Assembly (NCBI GenBank): GCA_012799255.1
Contig: JAAZLQ010000155.1
Span: forward strand, 1-9,634
Direction of reading: 5' to 3'
From: Bacillota bacterium
GTDB taxonomy: Bacteria; Bacillota_G; Limnochordia; DTU010
Length of the DNA stretch: 9,634 nucleotides
Of the stretch, positions 1 through 6,136 are shown piece after piece. The notes below the pieces were generated by a model. It worked only from the letters and a program-made list of their open reading frames with translations, was not told the origin of the DNA and searched no databases. Made by a program: the position numbers and the translations under genes. How positions within the stretch are numbered: the first letter of the stretch is position 1; each line of letters begins with the position of its first letter.

Positions 1-36
1 ACACCTTTTAGGGTAGTTTGTCCGTAAAAAAACATG

Positions 37-42
37 TATAAT
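37..42 (+). promoter_or_regulatory. Probable -10 box of the rodA promoter
   Basis: A perfect TATAAT lies 29 bases upstream of the rodA start. No good -35 box sits at the usual 16-18 base spacing; TTGTCC at 18-23 is only 13 bases away. The call therefore rests on the -10 box and its position. A 7-base inverted repeat (ACCTTTT at 3-9, AAAAGGT at 44-50) flanks this region, with no known meaning. Confidence 0.4.
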
Positions 43-71
43 AAAAAGGTAAACAGAAAGAGGGATCGCTC

Positions 72-1208
72 GTGAATATACCCCGTCGTTATTGGCGTAA
101 TCTAGACTGGCCTTTAATCCTTGCTGTGCTTGCCCTAACAGCCATCGGTATGGTGGTTATTTACTCTGCGTCCTACTCGCAACTGGTAGCCGGGGGCTTA
201 AGCCCATTGTACTATGTGAAAAGGCAAGCGGTGGCCTTTGGTTTGGGGTTGTTTTTATCGATTATCGTTATTTCCATTGACTATAGGGCTTGGAAACGCT
301 GGTCCAGGCTGATTTATCTGGCGACCATAGCTCTCTTGGCCGGCGTACTAGTAATTGGTAAGACTGTCTTTGGCTCCCAAAGATGGGTTAGATTAGGACC
401 GCTAAGTCTCCAACCATCAGAGTTGGCAAAGATTGCCTTAGTACTAGCTCTTGCCAAGTTTTTCGAAAAGGAGGAGCACGCTCAAAGTCCTGCAGGGATT
501 GTTCAGGCGATCCTGCTCACCTTGGTTCCCATGGGATTAATCTTACTTCAACCCGACATGGGAACCGCCACCATTTTCGTTGGTCTCTATTTCACCATGT
601 GGTTTCTAGGCAATGCCCATCTAAAGCATATTTTAATCGCAGGCTTAACTATGATTGTTGGCGCGGTGGGCGCTATCGTGGCTTCGTTGAAGGGCTGGGT
701 TAGCATTATTAAGCCTTATCAACTGACCCGCATATTGGTGTTCTTGGATCCTTACTCGGATCGTGATGGCGCAGGGTGGAACATTATTCAATCCATCATC
801 GCTATCGGTTCAGGGGGATTTTTGGGAAAAGGTATCTTAGGAGGAACCCAAAGTTCACTGCACTTTTTACCTGCCAACCACACGGACTTCGTCTTCTCGG
901 TTATTGCAGAAGAATTCGGATTTCTCGGGTCCGTTGTTGTCCTAGCCCTCTTTGTGGTAATTATCTGGCGAGGGTTTCGCATTGCGGCTATCGCCAAGGA
1001 TACTTACGGCAAGCTGCTCGCAGCTGGGGCAACCAGTATCTTCTTCTTCCACCTGATCATTAATGTGGGAATGACCTTAGGGATCATGCCTGTTACTGGA
1101 CTTCCCTTGCCGTTCATTACCGCAGGAGGAAGTACCATGCTCACCAGCCTGCTCGCAATTTCTATCGTTCTAAACGTCGGGCTGAGGCGCAACAAAATTA
1201 TGTTTTAA
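72..1208 (+). CDS. rodA: RodA-type SEDS peptidoglycan glycosyltransferase
   Basis: SEDS-family integral membrane protein (RodA/FtsW/SpoVE) that polymerises lipid II into glycan strands during cell elongation, working with a class B penicillin-binding protein. The 378 residues are normal full length, with about ten hydrophobic segments. The family signature QPSELAK is at residues 114-120. The block around residues 236-260 (WNIIQSIIAIGSGG followed by GTQ) and the HTDF motif at 270-273 are typical; by family knowledge D272 is the candidate catalytic aspartate of the large extracellular loop. The C-terminal PVTGLPLPF motif (340-348) is also conserved. The sequence around residues 219-260 looks more like RodA than FtsW or SpoVE, but that distinction is made by eye. 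The start is GTG at 72, preceded by the purine-rich AGAAAGAGGG at 55-64 with 7 bases spacing. The 3' end overlaps the convergent gene by 39 bases, and I see no terminator after it. Confidence 0.93.
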   Translation: MNIPRRYWRNLDWPLILAVLALTAIGMVVIYSASYSQLVAGGLSPLYYVKRQAVAFGLGLFLSIIVISIDYRAWKRWSRLIYLATIALLAGVLVIGKTVFGSQRWVRLGPLSLQPSELAKIALVLALAKFFEKEEHAQSPAGIVQAILLTLVPMGLILLQPDMGTATIFVGLYFTMWFLGNAHLKHILIAGLTMIVGAVGAIVASLKGWVSIIKPYQLTRILVFLDPYSDRDGAGWNIIQSIIAIGSGGFLGKGILGGTQSSLHFLPANHTDFVFSVIAEEFGFLGSVVVLALFVVIIWRGFRIAAIAKDTYGKLLAAGATSIFFFHLIINVGMTLGIMPVTGLPLPFITAGGSTMLTSLLAISIVLNVGLRRNKIMF

Positions 1209-3284
1209 CTCTAGAGCCAATAACAGAAGCGGTGAAGCGCCGAAACTGATGCAAGTGGCAGCTGCCACAACACCCGAGTCATTGAAGATTAACGCAAAGA
1301 TTGAACCAATCACCACCCCGGCAATTCCTTTCGCCATAAAGGGGTGGTGTTCTTTTAACCAAAAAATGAACTTGGATGGCCAGATTAAGCTGGCAGCCAT
1401 TACGCCAAGGGTCACTAAGAGTGCTCTGCTCCAAATACTAAAGCGCATTAACCTGAGATTCATAGCCAATTTTCGCTCAATGACTAACAACAGCGCTGCA
1501 AAACCTTCCCTCTGAAACAACTCTACAGTCTGACCAATATGCGACTGTTGATCTGTTGTATTAGCGCTATCTAGTACCATGAAACTCCCCAAAACTAGGA
1601 CCACAGCCAGGACCAGAAGAGCTCCAGTAAGGAGATTGAGTCGCTTATTAGCAAAGAAGAAGAGACTGGAGCCGAATCCAAAAACAGCACTAATGGCTCC
1701 CCCCACATTAGTACCCAGCGATGGAAGTCCAATAATTACCACTATCCCCATAAAAAAGAGAAAGGCCAAGACTTTTAACCAGCTCCCATGAGAGTAGCGC
1801 TCCATAAGGACCGCCCACCCCATAATTGTCGCTCCCACCAAGACGCCCATGAACTCATTCCCAATACCGTAAAATCGGGCACCCCCTATAGGATCATAGC
1901 CAAGGGGCGAATAACGTATCCACCAACTTCCCCCAAGTACATCAAAGCTGATTAAGAGCGTTGTACATAGTGAAATCATCCCAACAAGAGGTAGCGGCTT
2001 TGCCTTGAGCCCTATCACTATCAACACCAAAGGTAAACCTAGTGCAATGGGCCTAAACTGATCCCAAAGGAGCAGACTCAATGGAGTGGACAGAAGTACT
2101 AAGAGCGAGGTCTGCAGAGCCCGCACGGCCCACCTGGGCAAAGAGTAATGCAGAATAAGAGTTGCCAAAATCAGACCATAGATTAGAATCTGGGCAACTA
2201 CCACTGCCCTCAGGATTTGACCACGGTAGACGGCAAGAAATCCGATCTTTTGGGCCATAACCTCGAGCCAACCTTTACTTTCCGACGTTGCTTGAATGAA
2301 GGCTGGTCGACCAATAAATGGCTCATAATCGATCTGTAGCAGATCCAGAATAGTTGGAGCCACATCCATATTGGTAATAAGACCCGGCCAACGAGTGGTG
2401 CCTGATAGCAAAAGCCCGTCCCTAATTCCTACACAAAAAACAGGTGTCAACCAATAGTTTTGACTTGCCAACTGCTTCCCTGGATGGGGACTGACCACCA
2501 GAACAACCGTTTCTGGTTCCCGGTTACGATCTAGAATTGTTAAGAACTCACGTGCTTCCGCTACCATAACTAACCGACTGACTTCCCTTTGCTGGTTGGT
2601 AAAAACCGTTTCATAGCTGTCCCAGCGGAAGGGATCACCCAGTTCCACAACTACCAGCTTCTCCTCGGCTTGAAGCACTTCGTCGGCTAGCGCCTGATAG
2701 TCGGTGCGAATTCCATAGGGATATCTAGGATCCAATACCCTAAAGATATCACCAATGTTCCCTGCCCACACCCGCCCCAAATTATCCATGCCCACTAAGG
2801 CTGCCCAGTGGATTTTGTCAAAACCATTGCTGTTACCCAGAACTTTTGGGGGATCTCCCCCATCATAGAGCACCTGTCCTAATGCGCCTGGTTCCACGCG
2901 ATAACTTACCGTTTGAGCCCTATGTACCAAGGAAATATTGGGCTGTACATAGAGGCCAGGTTCCGCTCCCGTATGTAGCCGGTAGACGTGCTCAGCACTA
3001 TCCCTGGGTAAAAAGGTGGCCGCCCCGCTAACACCTACTGCCCGAGCACCTGCTCCGATCGACAGATAAGATCCTACCAGATTATCTCCTCCACCAGAGC
3101 GCGTATTGAGGAAGCCCCAGGCCACAGGGCCTTTTAAATCGAAGTCGCGTACATCCTCCCAGTTCAAGCCATGCCAGAGAACCAAGACAACTTGCTTAAC
3201 CGAGGTTATTTCTGCGACTGTCGTGCCTGAAAAAATTCCCATTATAATCAGGGAAAGAACTAAGGTGACCAACACCCGCTTCAT
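1170..3284 (-). CDS. Alkaline-phosphatase-like protein with a C-terminal multi-span membrane domain
   Basis: 704-residue protein of unknown function. Residues 1-24 look like a signal peptide (basic start, hydrophobic core, TVA before E25). Residues 30-330 resemble the alkaline phosphatase/sulfatase superfamily: a first strand VVLVLWHGL (32-40), a candidate nucleophile region NTRSGGG (60-66), a SIGAGARA stretch (75-82), GDPFR (216-220), SPHPG (265-269), and NMDVAPTILDLL (305-316), which is typical of the end of this fold. Where active members usually have Asp-Gly and Asp-His, this protein has H38-G39 and P266-H267, so metal binding may be altered or lost. From about residue 355 there are roughly nine to eleven membrane segments. 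Loops carry motifs that look conserved: RFYGIGNEFMG (470-480), GTNVGG (524-529) and NDSGVV (668-673). ATG is preceded by GAAGGA with 8 bases spacing. The start overlaps the upstream glycosyltransferase stop by 4 bases (ATGA), so the two are probably translationally coupled. An envelope glycoconjugate role is inference only. Confidence 0.8.
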   Translation of the reverse strand: MKRVLVTLVLSLIIMGIFSGTTVAEITSVKQVVLVLWHGLNWEDVRDFDLKGPVAWGFLNTRSGGGDNLVGSYLSIGAGARAVGVSGAATFLPRDSAEHVYRLHTGAEPGLYVQPNISLVHRAQTVSYRVEPGALGQVLYDGGDPPKVLGNSNGFDKIHWAALVGMDNLGRVWAGNIGDIFRVLDPRYPYGIRTDYQALADEVLQAEEKLVVVELGDPFRWDSYETVFTNQQREVSRLVMVAEAREFLTILDRNREPETVVLVVSPHPGKQLASQNYWLTPVFCVGIRDGLLLSGTTRWPGLITNMDVAPTILDLLQIDYEPFIGRPAFIQATSESKGWLEVMAQKIGFLAVYRGQILRAVVVAQILIYGLILATLILHYSLPRWAVRALQTSLLVLLSTPLSLLLWDQFRPIALGLPLVLIVIGLKAKPLPLVGMISLCTTLLISFDVLGGSWWIRYSPLGYDPIGGARFYGIGNEFMGVLVGATIMGWAVLMERYSHGSWLKVLAFLFFMGIVVIIGLPSLGTNVGGAISAVFGFGSSLFFFANKRLNLLTGALLVLAVVLVLGSFMVLDSANTTDQQSHIGQTVELFQREGFAALLLVIERKLAMNLRLMRFSIWSRALLVTLGVMAASLIWPSKFIFWLKEHHPFMAKGIAGVVIGSIFALIFNDSGVVAAATCISFGASPLLLLALELKHNFVAPQPDV

Positions 3285-4375
3285 GTCATCATTCCTTCAT
3301 AGAGAGCCCTTGTACACTGTACCATGCGCTCCTCTCCAAAAAAGGTGTCTACGCGTTCCCTGTTAAACTTGCCCATCGCTCTAGCTTTATCTGGGTCCTT
3401 CAGTACATGTAGAAGGGCTGCAGCTAGTTCAGGTGCATTTCCAGGGCGTACAACCAACCCGCCTTTTCCGGGGACAACTGCTTCTCGCAGGGCAGGCAAA
3501 TCAGAGACCACCACGGGTAAACGACTAGCCATGGCTTCCAGAACACTAAGGTTAAATCCTTCGCTAAAGCTGGGCAGAGTAAAGCAATCCCAACCTGCCA
3601 TTAAACCAGGTATATCATCTCGCCAACCTAAGAAGTGAACTTTAGATGCTAAACCCAGACGTTTGCTGTATTGTTCTAGTTTAGAACGTTCAGGTCCATT
3701 CCCCACCACCACCAAATGTAACCTAGGCAGAATCTTGGCGATCAAGGAGACTGCTTCCAAAAGCGTGGCAATCCCTTTGCTAGGAATTAAGCGTGCGACC
3801 GTTCCAACGACTTGCTGCTCAAGCCCTAGTCCTAAGGGAAGGCGTGATTCTTCTCTGGGATAGTGGCCAAACTTTTCTGCTGAGATGCCATTATAAATTG
3901 TCAGTACCTTCGCTTCGGGCACATAGCGAATAATCTGGGAACGAACAGAATCTGAGACGCTAATAATGGTATTCATCCCACTAAATAACCACCGTTGCGC
4001 GATGCTAGAACCCCATTTTGCGATAGAAGAAGTACTCTGTGGCAGAGAGTTATGGGCGGTGAACAAAAAATGGGGATGTCGTCGTGGTGCCATAGCAATT
4101 GCAGTAATCAGGGCAGCTTTCAGACCGTGGGCATGTACGATATTTGCTTTTTCTTGTTTCAGTAAACGCCGTAGTTTTCTGGCAGCAGACCAATCCCGTC
4201 TAGGATTAAGACCATCCACCAAATCCAAAGGCATAAAACGTCTGTCACCAACCCATTCTTTAAGCGATGGTGGGGCAACCACAACAATTTCCAAATCAGG
4301 TATACCTGCTAAGAGTTGCTGAAGGTGCTGCAAGAGCCCACCTTCTGCAGGGCGAACCACCCACATAATCTTCAT
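3281..4375 (-). CDS. GT4-family glycosyltransferase
   Basis: GT-B fold retaining glycosyltransferase of about 364 residues, a normal length. It probably transfers a sugar from a nucleotide-sugar donor to a lipid or saccharide acceptor at the cytoplasmic membrane face; donor and acceptor cannot be read from the sequence. Visible features are an N-terminal strand followed by EGG and an amphipathic helix (residues 11-22), HAHG after the third strand, VGTVARLIPSKGI at the start of the C-terminal domain, VVVGNGPE, and the nucleotide-sugar-binding EX7E motif in SEGFNLSVLEAM. An in-frame ATG exists at 4417, but I choose the ATG at 4375: it has a GGGGGGAG Shine-Dalgarno about 7 bases upstream, begins directly with the first strand (MKIMWVV), and leaves room for the promoter at 4404-4431. 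It is the first gene of an operon with the membrane protein downstream (ATGA overlap). The pairing suggests both act on the same envelope glycan or glycolipid. Confidence 0.88.
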   Translation of the reverse strand: MKIMWVVRPAEGGLLQHLQQLLAGIPDLEIVVVAPPSLKEWVGDRRFMPLDLVDGLNPRRDWSAARKLRRLLKQEKANIVHAHGLKAALITAIAMAPRRHPHFLFTAHNSLPQSTSSIAKWGSSIAQRWLFSGMNTIISVSDSVRSQIIRYVPEAKVLTIYNGISAEKFGHYPREESRLPLGLGLEQQVVGTVARLIPSKGIATLLEAVSLIAKILPRLHLVVVGNGPERSKLEQYSKRLGLASKVHFLGWRDDIPGLMAGWDCFTLPSFSEGFNLSVLEAMASRLPVVVSDLPALREAVVPGKGGLVVRPGNAPELAAALLHVLKDPDKARAMGKFNRERVDTFFGEERMVQCTRALYEGMMT

Positions 4376-4403
4376 AGAACTTCTCCCCCCTGCTCTTCTC
4401 TCA

Positions 4404-4431
4404 ATTATTGTGAGCAAAATTTATTAATCAA
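4404..4431 (-). promoter_or_regulatory. Probable sigma-A promoter of the glycosyltransferase operon
   Basis: Read on the - strand, TTGATT (4426-4431) is followed after 16 bases by AATAAT (4404-4409). They match the -35 and -10 consensus at 4/6 and 5/6. Transcription would begin about 20-25 bases before the ATG at 4375. The region is shared with the divergent gene at 4467, for which I find no convincing promoter. Confidence 0.45.
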
Positions 4432-4466
4432 TACGGGGAATACTGAAGGGAGAAAGGAGTGATTAT

Positions 4467-4892
4467 GTGCAGCGAAGACTGTTGACGTTAGTGATTGTAG
4501 CGGGAATTATGGTCCTTAGTGTCAGGTTTTTAGTCAATCGGCCAACGCCCAACGAAAGTCCCTTAGGCATGGAACTGCGCCTAGTAGAATACAATGTTCC
4601 CACCACTCCCCTCAATACGACCACATTTCCCATGACAGAGCTACAGACCACCTTGGATAGGGTTTCCGAAGCCGCTCTAAAAGGAAATTGGACTATGGCT
4701 TCCTCCTCAGTTAGAGAACTGGATGATGCATGGCAGAGAATCAAACCCCAACAGACGAGTACAATACAGGCAGAAAGGGATATTGAAAAGGCAATCCTTT
4801 CCCTCTACAGTAGCGTCTGGAATCAGGACGAACAGGAAGTTCTGTCCGTTGCACAGAGACTCACCTTGCTGATTAATGCACTGAGCGGTTAA
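4467..4892 (+). CDS. DUF4363-like small membrane-anchored protein
   Basis: 141-residue protein of unknown function. Residues 4-22 form one hydrophobic segment after a basic start (QRR), so it is likely a signal anchor with the rest outside the cytoplasm; an uncleaved anchor is more likely than a signal peptide. The remainder, from about residue 55, is predicted helical: a pattern of acidic and hydrophobic residues around TTLDRVSEAALKGNW, then an ELDDAWQRIKP stretch, then a helix ending LTLLINALSG. This arrangement (anchor, paired helices, a conserved-looking W with a nearby acidic helix) resembles DUF4363 proteins of spore-forming Firmicutes; I recognise this by pattern and cannot confirm it here. 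The start is GTG at 4467 with AGAAAGGAGTG at 4451-4461. The ATG at 4465 is in another frame and reaches a stop after six codons. The gene stands alone and is followed 8 bases later by a strong hairpin terminator. Confidence 0.7.
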   Translation: MQRRLLTLVIVAGIMVLSVRFLVNRPTPNESPLGMELRLVEYNVPTTPLNTTTFPMTELQTTLDRVSEAALKGNWTMASSSVRELDDAWQRIKPQQTSTIQAERDIEKAILSLYSSVWNQDEQEVLSVAQRLTLLINALSG

Positions 4893-4900
4893 GGATGGAG

Positions 4901-4924
4901 AAAAGGGAGCGACTGCTCCCTTTT
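4901..4924. terminator. Bidirectional intrinsic terminator
   Basis: A perfect 10-base-pair stem (AAAAGGGAGC, 4901-4910; GCTCCCTTTT, 4915-4924) has a four-base GACT loop. It gives a GC core followed by a T run on either strand. It ends the DUF4363-like gene on the + strand and, 8 bases beyond its stop, the small gene on the - strand. Confidence 0.85.
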
Positions 4925-4932
4925 AATTATCC

Positions 4933-5130
4933 TCACTGCTCAGGATTTTCTTGGTTTTTCCTCGCCTGATTACTCTGTTGTGGGCGACCTTGTGCTTTGC
5001 GCTGGGCTTCTAGATGATGGTTAGCTAATTCTTCGCCGGTTTCAAATAAATGATTGGCGTTTGCTAGTCCAGACGCCTTCGGACTTTGCGGTCTCTTTTG
5101 CTGCTTGTTCTTCTTCTGATCGTGCGGCAA
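4933..5130 (-). CDS. Small Gln/Asn-rich protein, probably spore-associated (gamma-SASP-like)
   Basis: 65-residue hydrophilic protein with 11 Gln, 7 Asn, 11 Lys/Arg and 7 acidic residues. It has one aromatic residue (F29), no Cys, Trp or Tyr, and no membrane segment or signal peptide. The start is TTG at 5130, and it has one of the best Shine-Dalgarno sites in the window (AAGGAGGTG complement, 5139-5147, 8 bases spacing), which argues strongly that the gene is real. The composition and the stretch FETGEELANH (29-38) recall gamma-type small acid-soluble spore proteins, where F-GTEFASE repeats are followed by Gln-rich spacers. A YfhD-type small protein is another possibility. A sequence fitting a forespore sigma-G promoter lies at the right distance upstream. 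Family membership is inference from composition, one short motif and the promoter; I do not recognise a close relative. Confidence 0.7.
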   Translation of the reverse strand: MPHDQKKNKQQKRPQSPKASGLANANHLFETGEELANHHLEAQRKAQGRPQQSNQARKNQENPEQ

Positions 5131-5138
5131 GTCTCGGG

Positions 5139-5147
5139 CACCTCCTT
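5139..5147 (-). promoter_or_regulatory. Strong ribosome binding site deciding a TTG start
   Basis: On the - strand AAGGAGGTG is nearly a full match to the 3' end of 16S rRNA. It is followed after 8 bases by TTG at 5130-5128. No ATG or GTG lies at a suitable distance, so this site fixes the TTG start of the small spore-like gene. Confidence 0.85.
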
Positions 5148-5154
5148 CTTCGCT

Positions 5155-5184
5155 TAGTATGGACGAAGGAGTTTTTATTTATGA
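5155..5184 (-). promoter_or_regulatory. Candidate sigma-G (forespore) promoter of the small Gln/Asn-rich gene
   Basis: On the - strand CATACTA (5155-5161) fits the sigma-G -10 pattern CATWMTA exactly. TCATA (5180-5184) fits the -35 pattern GHATR at four of five positions with an 18-base spacer, which is usual for this sigma factor. Predicted transcription would start near 5148, just before the Shine-Dalgarno site, giving a very short leader. On the other strand a TATGAT at 5180-5185 could serve the lipid kinase gene as a -10 box, but it lacks a -35 box. Confidence 0.5.
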
Positions 5185-5224
5185 TGGCGAACTTCAAAGG
5201 GAGAAATTACTGAGGAGGCGCACC

Positions 5225-6109
5225 ATGAGCATAGCCATCATCGCAAATCCCTTGGCAGGTCGAGGTCGTGGCCACAAGACTGCCCAGGCAGCTAAGCAAC
5301 TCCTAGCTGAAGAAAACATGGACTTTGAGTTACTTTTTACCGAACATAGCGGACACGCCATTGAGCTGGCACAAAGAGCTAGTGAAAAACACGAGTTAGT
5401 AGTTGCCTTAGGTGGTGATGGAACAATAAGGGAGGTACTAGAGGGGATTTGGCAGAAGAATACAACTCTAGGCATTATACCCGGGGGAACGGGCAATGAT
5501 TATGCACGAGGCTTAGGAATTCCTAGGGAAGTTGGACCAGCCCTGAAAAATCTCATGGAAGGTACTGCGGTTCCATTTGATGTGGGTTTGGAGCACAACA
5601 CTGTCTTCGGTCAATTGGCCTGTGTTGGCTTTCCAGTGGATGTATTAGTCCACGTTAATAACAACCGCGATGGCTTTCTGAAAGGCTCGCCTGCTTTTCT
5701 TGCTGGAGTGGTATCTACTATCCGTAATCTTCGGACCTATTCTGTTCAGATAACCATAGATGGAAAGGTCCTCAACCGCGAGGTTGTGGCCGTATTTGCC
5801 ATGAACATGCCCTACGGCGGCGGTGGAATGAAGTTTACTCCAGAAGCCCGTTATGACAGTGGCGTTTTCCACGTTTTGATCATTGAGAGCATATCGAAAA
5901 TGGATCTTGCAGTCACGCTACCCAAAATCTATTCTGGTAAGCACGTCTACCACCCGGCAGTAACCATTTTAACCGGACGGGACGTAAAAGTGGAATGTGA
6001 ACCATTACCGGTTATGCTTGACGGAGATGTCTTTCCAGCCTGGCCCTTCCATGCCACTATCGTTCCGCAAGCAACACGTGTGATGATACCAAAAGCCCCA
6101 GCTCGTTAA
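5225..6109 (+). CDS. Diacylglycerol kinase-family lipid kinase (DgkB/YegS/BmrU type)
   Basis: 294-residue soluble lipid kinase of the DAGK catalytic family. It probably phosphorylates diacylglycerol (or a related lipid) to phosphatidic acid with ATP at the inner membrane face; in Gram-positives DgkB recycles diacylglycerol left from lipoteichoic acid synthesis. Motifs are in the normal order: ANPLAGRGRG at the N-terminus (7-16), nucleotide-binding GGDGT (63-67), GIIPGGTGNDYARG (83-96), GGGGMKFTP (198-206) followed by an ARYDSGVFHV stretch, and LDGD (265-268). All key motifs look intact and the length is normal. An in-frame ATG at 5159 would add 22 residues unlike the family, so I choose ATG 5225, which has GAGGAGG at 5212-5218 and starts directly with the first strand. 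Substrate specificity cannot be told from the sequence. It is divergent from the spore-like gene, and its stop codon sits inside the loop of its own terminator. Confidence 0.9.
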   Translation: MSIAIIANPLAGRGRGHKTAQAAKQLLAEENMDFELLFTEHSGHAIELAQRASEKHELVVALGGDGTIREVLEGIWQKNTTLGIIPGGTGNDYARGLGIPREVGPALKNLMEGTAVPFDVGLEHNTVFGQLACVGFPVDVLVHVNNNRDGFLKGSPAFLAGVVSTIRNLRTYSVQITIDGKVLNREVVAVFAMNMPYGGGGMKFTPEARYDSGVFHVLIIESISKMDLAVTLPKIYSGKHVYHPAVTILTGRDVKVECEPLPVMLDGDVFPAWPFHATIVPQATRVMIPKAPAR

Positions 6110-6123
6110 TGAACTGGGGCTTT
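6092..6123. terminator. Bidirectional hairpin terminator overlapping the lipid kinase stop codon
   Basis: The arms AAAGCCCCAG (6092-6101) and CTGGGGCTTT (6114-6123) pair perfectly over 10 base pairs with a 12-base loop. The left arm encodes the last residues of the lipid kinase, and its TAA stop (6107-6109) is in the loop. On the - strand it lies 14 bases past the kbl stop and ends in TTTT, so it can serve both convergent genes. Confidence 0.75.
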
Positions 6124-6136
6124 AATGATCCATGCT

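Noticed and set aside
1255..1268. 14-base perfect palindrome GTGGCAGCTGCCAC
   Set aside because: It lies inside the coding sequence of the membrane protein, over Val-Ala-Ala-Ala codons that readily give such a palindrome. It has no T tail and is not at a gene boundary, so it is not a convincing site or terminator.
3966..4322. 118-residue open frame on the + strand opposite the glycosyltransferase, and similar long frames opposite the other genes
   Set aside because: They are antisense shadows of well-supported genes, with no family resemblance and no proper ribosome binding sites.
4376..4417. N-terminal extension of the glycosyltransferase from ATG 4417
   Set aside because: It would overlap the probable promoter and the Shine-Dalgarno site, and the family fold begins at MKIMWVV.
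4408..4444. Possible sigma-A promoter for the gene at 4467 (TTGTGA at 4408-4413, AATACT at 4439-4444)
   Set aside because: The two boxes are 25 bases apart, and neither has a partner at a normal spacing.
5159..5224. N-terminal extension of the lipid kinase from ATG 5159
   Set aside because: The 22 added residues are unlike the family, no good Shine-Dalgarno site precedes it, and it would overlap the promoter region of the divergent gene. ATG 5225 has GAGGAGG at correct spacing.
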